Source: Candidatus Levyibacteriota bacterium
GTDB lineage: Bacteria > Patescibacteria > Microgenomatia > Levybacterales > UBA12049
Reading direction: 5' to 3'
Assembly (NCBI GenBank): GCA_016182425.1
Contig: JACPGP010000012.1
Coordinates: 1-18,068 of the forward strand
Length of the DNA: 18,068 bases
Below are positions 5,833 through 13,996 of this stretch, piece after piece (the first letter of the stretch is position 1; each line of letters opens with the position of its first letter). The translations under genes and the position numbers were made by a program. The notes under the pieces were generated by a model. It was not told the origin of the DNA. It searched no databases and saw nothing but the letters and a program-made list of their open reading frames with translations.

Positions 5833-6993
5833 TATTTTATAATCGGAAAAGTCGGTGGTGGTGTCGGTTTTGCCGTCGTCATTAAGATCAACCGCTTCCC
5901 TGTTCAGACATTTATCTGTGCCGGCCTTGTCGCCAAAGCAGGCAAGCCACGCATTATAATCTTCGACATCTATTTTATTGTTTCCGGTGATGTCTCCGCT
6001 GACAAGCTTAATCGGTTGAATTGGGGTAGTAGTATTTGCTTTAAGCATTTTTGTGCCGGGAATTCTTTTTCGTAAATACTTATCTACCTTGATAAAGATT
6101 TCATATTCTCCCTCGTTGATAATTCCTAAATCAAAGGTTGTTGCATCGAATTTCTTTGAAGCATTGTTAAACATAATAAATCCATCCGCTTTTTTGGTTG
6201 CTCTATTGCAGTTGTTATCTCCTGTATAATCTGCAGTTATTTGGTACACGCAAACTGCTGTACGTTTTTGTTTGACTCTTGGATTCTTATTGCCGCTCTC
6301 CCCAAGACCGGCAAGGTTTAGATCTAAAGAAATCCTAGCGCCGCCAGGAACCAAAGTTGGTGTTGGGGCAAAAGTTGGGGTGGGAGCTTCAGTTGGGGTG
6401 GGAATTGCTGTTGGTATTGGTGTATTGGTTGGTTGGGTTTGGGTTGGAGAGACATCATCGGCGCCTTTGGTAACAGTGAAAGAGGCGGTTGTATGATCGC
6501 CAGTTGGAAGGAATGCTGTTTGACGAGAAGCAGTTATTTCTGCTTTTTGAAATCCAACAAGGGCAGTTCCTTTTGTCTTTGCTTTAAAGTTTAAGGTACC
6601 AATTTTTATATTATTATCGGTAATTTTATCAGTAGAAATGTTACTTGCGTAATATAGCAGAGTTCCCGATTGATTATTGGGAGTATTTGCAATTTTTGAA
6701 AATACTTCTGTTGGTTGAAAGTTGATAATTTCCAACACGTTATTATCAAACTTTACTACCATGTTAATGCCGCTTATATCGAATCCAGAGTTGTTAAGAA
6801 AAACATCTGCAGAGAAAGTTTCTCCAACAGATTTAGTTGTTGTTTCGGGATTAATAGTAAGTATTACTGTGCCGCCACTTGCGCGAGATCTAGTCTCCTG
6901 CTGCTTTCGCACTTGCAAGACGGTAAAGACTATAATAGATAAAGATAGAATTACAGCGACTCCAATGAATAGAAGTTTTTTCCCATTGTTCAT
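5797..6993 (-). CDS. Membrane-anchored cohesin - YLRKR module - dockerin protein
   Basis: 398 residues: TM anchor (about 7-27), juxtamembrane RKQQETRSRAS (29-39), cohesin-like domain (about 42-175, with VGETFSADVFLNNSG and ISGINMVVKFDNNVLEI), P/T linker (183-216), a domain of about 115 residues containing KYLRKRIPG (305-313) that recurs in the 15646-18000 protein, and a cysteine-bearing dockerin (333-398) with GDITGNNKIDVEDYNAW, CFG and VDLNDDGKTD. The C-terminus ends REGD. The start overlaps the stop of the upstream cohesin-dockerin gene (ATGA, 4 nt), so the two are translationally coupled. It probably serves as a surface adaptor or scaffold; no catalytic domain is visible. Confidence 0.82.
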   Translation of the reverse strand: MNNGKKLLFIGVAVILSLSIIVFTVLQVRKQQETRSRASGGTVILTINPETTTKSVGETFSADVFLNNSGFDISGINMVVKFDNNVLEIINFQPTEVFSKIANTPNNQSGTLLYYASNISTDKITDNNIKIGTLNFKAKTKGTALVGFQKAEITASRQTAFLPTGDHTTASFTVTKGADDVSPTQTQPTNTPIPTAIPTPTEAPTPTFAPTPTLVPGGARISLDLNLAGLGESGNKNPRVKQKRTAVCVYQITADYTGDNNCNRATKKADGFIMFNNASKKFDATTFDLGIINEGEYEIFIKVDKYLRKRIPGTKMLKANTTTPIQPIKLVSGDITGNNKIDVEDYNAWLACFGDKAGTDKCLNREAVDLNDDGKTDTTTDFSDYKILLQNFAVREGD

Positions 6994-7838
6994 TGCGTTA
7001 GAGTATCAATGAGGGCGTCTCTCCAGATATTAAAGTCAAGTAAGTCTATAATTCCATCTTTATTCAAGTCAGACTTCTTTTGGGTCGCCTTGCCTTCTAG
7101 CTCGTCAAGCAGCTCGTCTCTCCAAAGATTGAAATCAAGCAGGTTGATAGTTCCATTCCCGTCAATATCGCCCGCAACTGGTACCGGTGTTGCGGTTGGG
7201 GGAATAGGGGTTGCAGTTGGCGCTTCGGTTGGCACAGGAGTGTTGGTTGGGATTGGCGTATTGGTTGGCAGGGGGGTAGGTGTTTGGGTTGGGGCAAGGG
7301 CAACTGTGTAGGATCCGGTGGAATTGGTACCAATTGGCAGCGCGCCCACAACTCTTTCTGCCACAACTTGACTTTTGGTAAAAGTAAGCGTTGTTTGCCC
7401 GACAGCTTTTGTTCTAAGCGAGATAATTCCTATATCTATGGCATCTCCGGTAATTGTAGTTATATCGGTATCTACCGCAGCGTAGCGAAGCGATCCAGAT
7501 TCGCTAGACACCCTATTAATAAGTTGTTGGTTAAAAATCGCGGATGGAGCAAAACTAAGGTCAGCGATAGTTGGGTTGTAAGAAAGCGCAATATCTATAC
7601 CTGTAATGTTATTTGTTTGGCTATTTAGTACCACTCGAATGTCAAAACTCTCACCTATATTTTTGGTGTCTGTTTCTGGTATTAGGGTAAAAGCAACTGC
7701 TTCTCCGGCGGCGCGGGAGCGAATTTCCTGTTGTTTTTTAACATAGACAAGTATCAGGGGAAGGACAAGGATAACAAAAAGAAGCCCAACTAAAGCCAAT
7801 GCTTTTCCCCGTGTCAAGGTGGCTAAAAATCTATCCAT
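6990..7838 (-). CDS. Membrane-anchored cohesin-dockerin protein
   Basis: 282 residues: TM anchor (about 13-33), juxtamembrane KKQQEIRSRAAG (34-45), cohesin-like domain (about 47-178, with IGESFDIRVVLNSQ, ITGIDIALSYNP, LRYAAVD and IDIGIISLRTK), P/T linker (183-220) and a complete two-repeat dockerin (223-282) with DIDGNGTINLLDFNLWRDE and DLNKDGIIDLLDFNIWRD. The calcium-binding Asp/Asn positions of both loops are kept. It is the first gene of a two-gene unit with its own promoter (7853-7881). One cohesin plus one dockerin in the same chain could allow end-to-end assembly, which is inference. Confidence 0.85.
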   Translation of the reverse strand: MDRFLATLTRGKALALVGLLFVILVLPLILVYVKKQQEIRSRAAGEAVAFTLIPETDTKNIGESFDIRVVLNSQTNNITGIDIALSYNPTIADLSFAPSAIFNQQLINRVSSESGSLRYAAVDTDITTITGDAIDIGIISLRTKAVGQTTLTFTKSQVVAERVVGALPIGTNSTGSYTVALAPTQTPTPLPTNTPIPTNTPVPTEAPTATPIPPTATPVPVAGDIDGNGTINLLDFNLWRDELLDELEGKATQKKSDLNKDGIIDLLDFNIWRDALIDTLTQ

Positions 7839-7852
7839 TTATGGTTTTCTTT

Positions 7853-7881
7853 AGCATAGGAGGATTGAGTATGGTTGTCAA
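7853..7881 (-). promoter_or_regulatory. Promoter of the 7838-5797 cohesin-dockerin unit
   Basis: Minus strand: TTGACA (7876-7881), a 17-bp spacer and TATGCT (7853-7858), with the start near 7846. That leaves about 8 nt before the ATG at 7838, too short for a normal Shine-Dalgarno. Confidence 0.65.
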
Positions 7882-7895
7882 TAGCCAATACACTG

Positions 7896-7925
7896 TTTAC
7901 GTGTTTGTCAAGAAAGTAGTATACT
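7896..7925 (+). promoter_or_regulatory. Promoter of the AbiEii-like gene
   Basis: -10 TATACT (7920-7925) predicts +1 near 7932, three bases before the ATG at 7935. The best -35 is TTTACG (7896-7901, 18-bp spacer), which is weak. It shares the 96-bp divergent gap with the promoter on the other strand. Confidence 0.45.
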
Positions 7926-7934
7926 GTATTTACT

Positions 7935-8579
7935 ATGTGGGTTTGGGATTACAATATCAAAAATAATTGGCAACCAACTACCGACCAGGAGCGGGAATGG
8001 TTTTTAGTGCGGAAAATTAATTATGGAGATTTTAAGGGGGTAAAAAAGGATATGCTTAAAAAGCATTTTCAACAGATACAATATAGGCTTGATCCGGGAA
8101 AACGAGCCATGATAGAAAATTTTTTTCATCAAAAAATATTTGATCGTCATGAATTTCTCTTTGAAAACAAAGAGGTGTTACGATTGGAGTTTGTACATTA
8201 CAATCACGAGAAAAAAACTTTAGGGAAAAAAGAACTTCTTTTGGGCGTACAGATAGATTCGTTAGTAGATATTGCGGCAAATAAGACTTTTGCGTATTTT
8301 GACAGAAACGAACCAAAAGATTTATTTGATGTATACTTTCTTTTGCAGAAAGGTGGATTTACTCCTATAAAACTTTTAAGCCTGGTGGAACAAAAATTTG
8401 GAGTGTCCTTCGATGAGTCCTCATTTTGGAGCGAGGCGTTTAAAAGTTTTCCTTTGCTTTATACACTTAGGCCTTTATTGCTCCAAAAAGGGAATGAGAA
8501 ACAAGAAGATCTGCTTAAAAATATTGAAGATTATTTTAAGGAAGGTTCTAGAGCGTTCTTAAAAAGAAATCTAGAATAA
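7935..8579 (+). CDS. AbiEii/AbiGii-related protein lacking the nucleotidyltransferase core
   Basis: 214 residues. The C-terminal two thirds match the AbiEii/AbiGii-type nucleotidyltransferase-like family, with IDSLVDIAANKTFAYFDRNE followed by PKDLFDVYFLL (about 109-139), including the conserved Lys, Asp-Arg and Lys-Asp-xx-Asp positions. The N-terminal part (1-65, with INYGDFKGVKKDMLKKHF and LDPGKRAMIENFF) does not show the family's GG...R.S.DxD catalytic motif. The start is supported by a promoter, and no frame just upstream supplies the missing part. So it is either a fusion of another small domain to the AbiEii C-terminal half or a decayed toxin. No AbiEi-like antitoxin is adjacent. Activity as a toxin is doubtful. 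Confidence 0.65.
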   Translation: MWVWDYNIKNNWQPTTDQEREWFLVRKINYGDFKGVKKDMLKKHFQQIQYRLDPGKRAMIENFFHQKIFDRHEFLFENKEVLRLEFVHYNHEKKTLGKKELLLGVQIDSLVDIAANKTFAYFDRNEPKDLFDVYFLLQKGGFTPIKLLSLVEQKFGVSFDESSFWSEAFKSFPLLYTLRPLLLQKGNEKQEDLLKNIEDYFKEGSRAFLKRNLE

Positions 8580-8588
8580 AGCTTTATT
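8546..8588. terminator. Bidirectional palindromes at the convergent gene junction
   Basis: An inverted repeat TTCTAGA (8546-8552)/TCTAGAA (8570-8576) encloses a second stem TTCTT/AAGAA (8556-8560, 8564-8568). It is followed by a perfect 14-bp palindrome AATAAAGCTTTATT (8575-8588) whose two halves contain the stop codons of both convergent genes. It probably helps end transcripts from both sides, though no long U-tract is present. Confidence 0.4.
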
Positions 8589-11500
8589 GCTGACACTGTT
8601 TGCCAAAGTAATTTTGCATACAGCTAAAGTCCTCGATATCTATAATGTTATTGTTATTAGTATTAACAGTTGCACAGTTACCCACAGCCTCTTTATCAAA
8701 ACACTTGAGAAACTTAGAAAAGTCCACAATATCCACCCCACCATCTCTATTGAAATCAGCTGTACAGACATTACAAACAGGCTCAGGGGTAGGAGTTGGA
8801 GAAGGTTGCGAGTCTATAGAGGCGCTTTTTGTACCAATATTACCAGCAATATCTTTTCCAATAAGATTTATAGAATAAATTCCAGGCGTTTCTAATGTTG
8901 TTTCTCCCTGGTAAGAATCCGAAGATTTTGTTAAAGAGAGAAATTTCTCTGTATTGTTGCCTGTTACAGTAGCAGAAAGTTCAATGTCATTTGTGTAGAC
9001 GAGTCGGGCAGGAGGCAAAAAGCCTGCTGACCAGAAAAGGTGAGTAATATTTCCAGAAGTGGCAATTGCGCCGTCACTGATTACAAGGCTTGTATTGTAA
9101 AGCAAAACTGTGTTGCTCCAAGTTTCGCCAAAATCACTGCTTGTTTTGACAAAGTTGACTCCATTTCTTACTGCAAGCAGAGTAAGCTTATTGTCTGCGT
9201 ACCGAATAGCAGGTGCCATATCGCTTTCTTCGTCTGTGGCGTTTGTTATATTACGCTTTATACTCCATGTTGTTCCACCATCGGTACTTTTGGCACCGTC
9301 AATGCGCCAGGGAGCCGCGCTTGATACACGCCAAACAATCAATATATTGTTTTTTTGATCTTGAGCAAGAGACGGGTAGGTAAACAGCTTATTCTCTCTT
9401 ATTATTTCTTGGGTATTCCAGTTTGTTCCATCGGTGCTGGTGGCAAAATAGATAGATGTATCTGGGCTACTTCCACTGGTGTGGCGGATGTTATAGGTTA
9501 CAGTAAGGTTCTCGTCGTCAATATGTGCAGATGCTCCATCAGGCCAATTGATGCCCCCTGTTTTTCTGTCGGTTGAATAAATAGTAGATGGGTTACTCCA
9601 GTTTACCCCGTCAGGACTTGTTCGATATTTTAGGTAGACTTTTGTATCGCGAGCCACAGCATCAGTTGTTTGATAGAAGATATGAACTCCATTTTTATTT
9701 GACCCAAGCAGTATGCTCCTTTGATATCCGTACATAACGTCGCCGGTTGTATCGATAATTACCGGATTACTCCATGTATTTCCATCATCGTTACTTGTTA
9801 TGACGTTAATGGTATTGTCGAAGCTATAAGCAAGAAAGAGTTTTCCCTGGAATTTTGTAATTGCGACAGGAGGAATAAGTCGCGGAGCATTGACATTTTC
9901 ATACAGAATTTTGGGAGTAGTCCATGTTTGGCCATAGTCGTTGCTTTTTGTAAAGTACATGCGGACATATATATAATCAACGAAAACAGCATATACGTTA
10001 TTTTTTTCGGCATACGCGGTTGGGAAAAGCGCGTCTGTTTTAGCGTCAATTAAATCGCCGCCGTATTCTGTTGCGAGTAGTTCGCTTGGTTTTGCGTCAA
10101 TACGTAAACGCTGATTTTCGATAATTGGGGTCAGCAAAAATGTTGGCGATGTTTTATCTGTTGGCACTTGCAGCGTTGTTGTGTATTGGGGCATTTCCGC
10201 CGATGAAGCAGTAAGGTTGTAAATCCCTTCTTCTTCGAGCGTCACAATCTGTTGATTTTGCCATGTCGTAAGAATTGGTCCGGTAAAAAGATCTGATTTT
10301 TGTATAAGCGGAATAGAAGATTGGGAAGATACTGGCGATTGCTTGAACAGTTGCGGCGCGTTAAGTAAACTTACATAAGGTGTTTTTACCTCGATAATAG
10401 GAAGCTTGCCTCTTGAGGGATTTGGTTTTGCGTAAATCTCAATTTGTTTTTTAAAGAAGAAAAGTGGTACACGATATGTATGGGTTTCTTCGTTAATGAT
10501 TATCTCGTTAAAATATGTTCCTTCAGCAAGATTTGTGTGATTTACCTGCAGTGTGACTTGGGTTTCTTTTTGTTGACCGGCAGAGAGGGAAAACAAAGTA
10601 TCCGCTATAATAATTTGTACGCCGGGAATGCTTGTTTTTGTCGAAAATGTATAGGTTTGTTGACGTTGGCTGACGTTTTTTACAAGGATTGTTTTTGTCG
10701 ATTGCCATTGCTCTTGTGACTTATCAACCAGTCCAAAGCTAAGACTGGCAGGGGTAATAAGCGAGGTTGCCTGGATTGCGGAAAGCACGTTTATCATGCC
10801 GCTACCTTGTGTCAGCGGGTTGTAGCCCGCGTCATCGGCTGTTGTCATGAGGGCAGATTTTATGTTTTCTGGTGTCCAATCGGGGTGTGCTTGTTTAAGA
10901 AGCGCTGCTGCGCCAGCAACGTGGGGTGCTGCCATACTTGTTCCGCTTATACTCATGTGTGTTGCGTCAAGACATGCGCGATTATCGAATCTTACATCAT
11001 GTTGGTTTGATAGGGCGGCACAAATGCTAACACCTGGCGCAACAACGTTTGGTTTTAAGAGTTCATAGTTACTGCCAAGTAGTTGTGGGACAGGGCCGAT
11101 AGAACTAAACTGTGCAATCTTCTTGCTTTTATCAACAGCTCCTACCGTAATTGCACCGCGAGCAACCCCTGGCGCTCCTATTGTTGTGTCAGTTGGCCCG
11201 CTATTTCCTGCTGAAATAGCGGCGACAACACCAGCCAAAGCAGCATTATCTATTGCTCTTGCCAAGCTGCCATCCGGAGTACCTCCTCCTCCAAGACTCA
11301 AGTTAATAACATCCAGATGATCGGTTAGATTACCGTCTTGATTTGGATCCATACTGCGTTCTATACCTGCAAGAATATTGGAACCAAAGCCATATCCATC
11401 GTAATCCAATACTTTGTAGACAACTATTTTTGCATCGGGCGCGACTCCTTTTAACACGCCGTTGCCGGCAGCAGTTGCCGCAACGTGCGTCCCATGGCCG

Positions 11501-12246
11501 TTGTCGTCTTTAGGATCGGCATCTTTATTAACAAAGTCATAGCCGCCAGTTACTTTGCAATTGTTTCCAAAACATCCACCCAAATCTGGATGCGTATAAT
11601 CTACACCGGTATCCATAATCCCTATTTTAATTCCTTGGCCAGTAATATTGTTTTGCGAGGCATCTTGCAACTGCCATACTTCATTTGCATGTATAAGAGG
11701 TACAGATTCAGAAAGCGTTGTTTTTACCTGGTAGTTTGGCTCGATGCTTTTCACATAAGGAGACTCTGTTTTAATTTTTTGTGCTTGTGTATCGGTAATA
11801 TCAAGGGCAATACCATTAAACACAGTCGTATATTCCTGAAGGATTGCAATTGTATCAGCAGTGCTTTCTCTTGCTTCAGCTATCGATTTTTCTCCCAGTA
11901 GTTTAAGAATGTTTTGTTTTGCTGTATTGTGTTCATTTTGTAACTCTTGGTTTAGCTGCAACACTGTGTTCGCACTTTTGATTGATCTTCCTGTTTTTTG
12001 GAGTTGTTTTGTAACAGGATCGCTGGTAAACTCTACAATATACCCTTTGTATTTTTTTCCTCTGCCTTCTTTGATTGCTTTTTCTATTTCTGTTTCTTCG
12101 CCTTTTGCGACTGTTTGTACTTCTTTCTCCGCTGCCTTTTGACTAATATTTTGCTGTCTTAGGGCTACAAAAACAGTTAGGGGAATGGCAAGAAGAATAA
12201 GGAGGAGTACAAGGAAATGCTTGTTTACTTGTAGTTTCTGAATCAT
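8584..12246 (-). CDS. Anchored S8 subtilase with Asp-box propeller and dockerin
   Basis: 1220 residues from ATG 12246, chosen because longer starts run into the upstream gene and add a stray hydrophobic stretch. Order: TM anchor (about 10-28), juxtamembrane RQQNISQKAA (30-39), prodomain (about 63-178), S8 domain (about 185-500) with Asp212 (GIMDTGVD), His251 (GHGTHVA), oxyanion Asn348 (SAGN) and Ser437 (SGTSMAAPHVAG); beta-rich linker domains (about 500-735); six Asp-box motifs at 768, 818, 877, 937, 987 and 1036 (for example SNDDGNTW, STDGGTTW), typical of sialidase-like beta-propellers; a beta domain; short P/T linker; Cys-containing dockerin (about 1160-1220). It should be a surface endopeptidase that may recognise glycans or glycoproteins. 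No sialidase FRIP motif or Arg triad is evident, so the propeller is probably binding or structural. Last gene of the six-gene operon, 4 bp after the previous gene. Confidence 0.85.
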   Translation of the reverse strand: MIQKLQVNKHFLVLLLILLAIPLTVFVALRQQNISQKAAEKEVQTVAKGEETEIEKAIKEGRGKKYKGYIVEFTSDPVTKQLQKTGRSIKSANTVLQLNQELQNEHNTAKQNILKLLGEKSIAEARESTADTIAILQEYTTVFNGIALDITDTQAQKIKTESPYVKSIEPNYQVKTTLSESVPLIHANEVWQLQDASQNNITGQGIKIGIMDTGVDYTHPDLGGCFGNNCKVTGGYDFVNKDADPKDDNGHGTHVAATAAGNGVLKGVAPDAKIVVYKVLDYDGYGFGSNILAGIERSMDPNQDGNLTDHLDVINLSLGGGGTPDGSLARAIDNAALAGVVAAISAGNSGPTDTTIGAPGVARGAITVGAVDKSKKIAQFSSIGPVPQLLGSNYELLKPNVVAPGVSICAALSNQHDVRFDNRACLDATHMSISGTSMAAPHVAGAAALLKQAHPDWTPENIKSALMTTADDAGYNPLTQGSGMINVLSAIQATSLITPASLSFGLVDKSQEQWQSTKTILVKNVSQRQQTYTFSTKTSIPGVQIIIADTLFSLSAGQQKETQVTLQVNHTNLAEGTYFNEIIINEETHTYRVPLFFFKKQIEIYAKPNPSRGKLPIIEVKTPYVSLLNAPQLFKQSPVSSQSSIPLIQKSDLFTGPILTTWQNQQIVTLEEEGIYNLTASSAEMPQYTTTLQVPTDKTSPTFLLTPIIENQRLRIDAKPSELLATEYGGDLIDAKTDALFPTAYAEKNNVYAVFVDYIYVRMYFTKSNDYGQTWTTPKILYENVNAPRLIPPVAITKFQGKLFLAYSFDNTINVITSNDDGNTWSNPVIIDTTGDVMYGYQRSILLGSNKNGVHIFYQTTDAVARDTKVYLKYRTSPDGVNWSNPSTIYSTDRKTGGINWPDGASAHIDDENLTVTYNIRHTSGSSPDTSIYFATSTDGTNWNTQEIIRENKLFTYPSLAQDQKNNILIVWRVSSAAPWRIDGAKSTDGGTTWSIKRNITNATDEESDMAPAIRYADNKLTLLAVRNGVNFVKTSSDFGETWSNTVLLYNTSLVISDGAIATSGNITHLFWSAGFLPPARLVYTNDIELSATVTGNNTEKFLSLTKSSDSYQGETTLETPGIYSINLIGKDIAGNIGTKSASIDSQPSPTPTPEPVCNVCTADFNRDGGVDIVDFSKFLKCFDKEAVGNCATVNTNNNNIIDIEDFSCMQNYFGKQCQQ

Positions 12247-12250
12247 AGCT

Positions 12251-13996
12251 TTATTTAGCAAACTCATCTCGCCAGATATTAAAGTCAATAATATCAACAA
12301 AATTATCTTTATTAAGATCAGCAGTTTTGTTTGATGGTGGTTCTGCACACATTCCGTCTTCCAAAAACTCACACCGCCAGATGTTAAAGTCTAAAATTGT
12401 TGTTTGTCCGTCTCCATCCACATCGCCTGGTACTGGAGTGGGTGTTGGAGGAATGGGAGTTGGAGTTGCCGTTGGCAGGGGAGTGGGTGTTGCGGTTGGT
12501 TGCGGCGTTGGAGTTAAGGTGGGGGTGGGAGTGTTGGTTGGAACTGGTGTGGGCGTTGCGGTTGGAGGAGTAAGTGCCAAAAGTGCTTTGTAGGCGTTTA
12601 ACCGTTTGCCGCCAATTGCCTTGTCTGTGGTAATTGTGTCGCCGCTACTTTTGATAATGCTTTCAATTTGATCTGGGGTCAGGTTTGGATTTTTAGCAAG
12701 AAGTAGCGCCGCAACACCAGCAACATGGGGAGCAGCCATCGAGGTACCTGCATCGAGCGCGTATTGATTTTGCGTCCATGTTGAAAGGATGCATGTTACT
12801 GGATTTTGCGGACATGTATTATTTACAACCTCGCCGCCCGGTGCTGCAATGTCTACAACACTTCCATAATTTGAATACGATGATCTTTGGTCATTTGGTC
12901 CTGTGGCGCCAACTGTAATAACTCCCTGGCATGAAGCAGGGCTAACATTGCTTGCGTCTTGATTTTCGTTTCCTGCAGCAACAATAATTGTTGCTCCATA
13001 CCCTCTTGCGGTATTAATAATGTCTTGCCAATAACTGTCGCATCCTGGTTCTCCTCCTAGACTTAGATTGATAATTTTTGCTCCACTTGCAGCAGCATCA
13101 ATAACAGCATTCGAAATAGCATCGTCTGGCGCACCACCGGTTGTATCTGGAAAAACCTTAAGTGCCCATAGTTGTATATTCCAATTGATACCACTGACGC
13201 CTTTGCTGTTATTTGTTACCGCGCCGATTGTTCCTGCCACATGCGTGCCGTGGCCTTGAAAATCGTATGGGTTATTATCATTATAATAGTAGTCCCATCC
13301 ATCGGTTACTTTTCCCGCTAAATCTTCATGTGTATATCCGATGCCAGTATCAACAACAGCAACTACAATATTATTTGATCCTTTTGTTATATCCCATGCC
13401 CTTGGCATATCTATTTTTGTCATTCCCCATAGCGCGTTGTAGTATGTGTCGTTTGGAATTTCAAGAGTTTCACGTAGATAATTTGGCCTAGCGTATTCGA
13501 CATTGTCTAGTTGGTCGTAGAGTTTTTCTACTTCTGAAGTAGAAATTTTAGAGGTTGTTTTTACAACTCTTATAGTATCTAATATTGCCTGTTGTCTTTT
13601 TTGAAGTTTTGATTCTTTGAAAAGTTTTTCAACATTTATTGTTCCTGTTTTTTGCTCTACAACTTTTATTTCCTGGAGTTTTTCTTCGGGGGTTTCCTCA
13701 CCTTTTATTTGGAGAAAGACATTTTCAGAAAGATTTTGCGCCCGTCCAAAAAAATTTGTCGCTCTTTCTTCACGTTTCTCTACGTCTTTTCTAATGTCTT
13801 CCGGCGCTTGTTTGTCTTTGAATTTAACAATAATTTCACCTGTAATAAATCGCGGCCCTGTGTCTTTTGGTAATTGTTTTTCTCTTGTGATAATATCTTT
13901 TCCTACAAGAGGCAGCTCCTGAGCGTTTACGGGGAAAACCACGAATAAAGAATAATGAATAAAGAATAATGAATAAACAAGAAGTATATATTTCAT
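12251..13996 (-). CDS. Secreted S8 subtilase with dockerin
   Basis: 581 residues. A signal peptide (1-25, cut likely after VNA) is followed by a fervidolysin-like prodomain (about 48-176, GEIIVKFKDKQ to VEYARPNY), then the S8 domain (about 185-475) with Asp216 (VVDTGIG), His249 (GHGTHVAG), oxyanion Asn343 (AAGNEN) and Ser419 (GTSMAAPHVAG), all intact. A long P/T linker (477-522) leads to a dockerin (524-581) with DVDGDGQTTILDFNIW and DLNKDNFVDIIDFNIWRDE. Without a TM anchor it would leave the membrane and could be held by an anchored cohesin. The start overlaps the upstream prodomain gene (ATGA). The signal-peptide region contains a heptanucleotide repeat (13943-13977). Confidence 0.9.
   Translation of the reverse strand: MKYILLVYSLFFIHYSLFVVFPVNAQELPLVGKDIITREKQLPKDTGPRFITGEIIVKFKDKQAPEDIRKDVEKREERATNFFGRAQNLSENVFLQIKGEETPEEKLQEIKVVEQKTGTINVEKLFKESKLQKRQQAILDTIRVVKTTSKISTSEVEKLYDQLDNVEYARPNYLRETLEIPNDTYYNALWGMTKIDMPRAWDITKGSNNIVVAVVDTGIGYTHEDLAGKVTDGWDYYYNDNNPYDFQGHGTHVAGTIGAVTNNSKGVSGINWNIQLWALKVFPDTTGGAPDDAISNAVIDAAASGAKIINLSLGGEPGCDSYWQDIINTARGYGATIIVAAGNENQDASNVSPASCQGVITVGATGPNDQRSSYSNYGSVVDIAAPGGEVVNNTCPQNPVTCILSTWTQNQYALDAGTSMAAPHVAGVAALLLAKNPNLTPDQIESIIKSSGDTITTDKAIGGKRLNAYKALLALTPPTATPTPVPTNTPTPTLTPTPQPTATPTPLPTATPTPIPPTPTPVPGDVDGDGQTTILDFNIWRCEFLEDGMCAEPPSNKTADLNKDNFVDIIDFNIWRDEFAK
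13943..13977. repeat. Heptanucleotide tandem repeat, five units, in a signal-peptide coding region
   Basis: Plus-strand units are GAATAAA, GAATAAT, GAATAAA, GAATAAT, GAATAAA; equally a 14-nt unit repeated 2.5 times. It encodes the duplicated YSLF segments of the subtilase signal peptide, about 7-17 codons from the start. Because 7 and 14 are not multiples of 3, gain or loss of a unit would shift the frame. Confidence 0.85.

Noticed and set aside
8584..9900. Active sialidase domain
   Set aside because: Asp-box repeats are clear, but I could not find the FRIP motif or a convincing arginine triad, so only a propeller-like fold is claimed.
12247..12372. Longer start for the 1220-residue subtilase
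   Set aside because: The extension runs 120 bp into the upstream subtilase gene and adds a second hydrophobic stretch; ATG 12246, just after the upstream stop, is the simpler choice.
12420..12570. Tandem repeats resembling a CRISPR or minisatellite in linker regions
   Set aside because: The repetition follows PTP codons, has no constant repeat/spacer structure, and is explained by low-complexity protein linkers.
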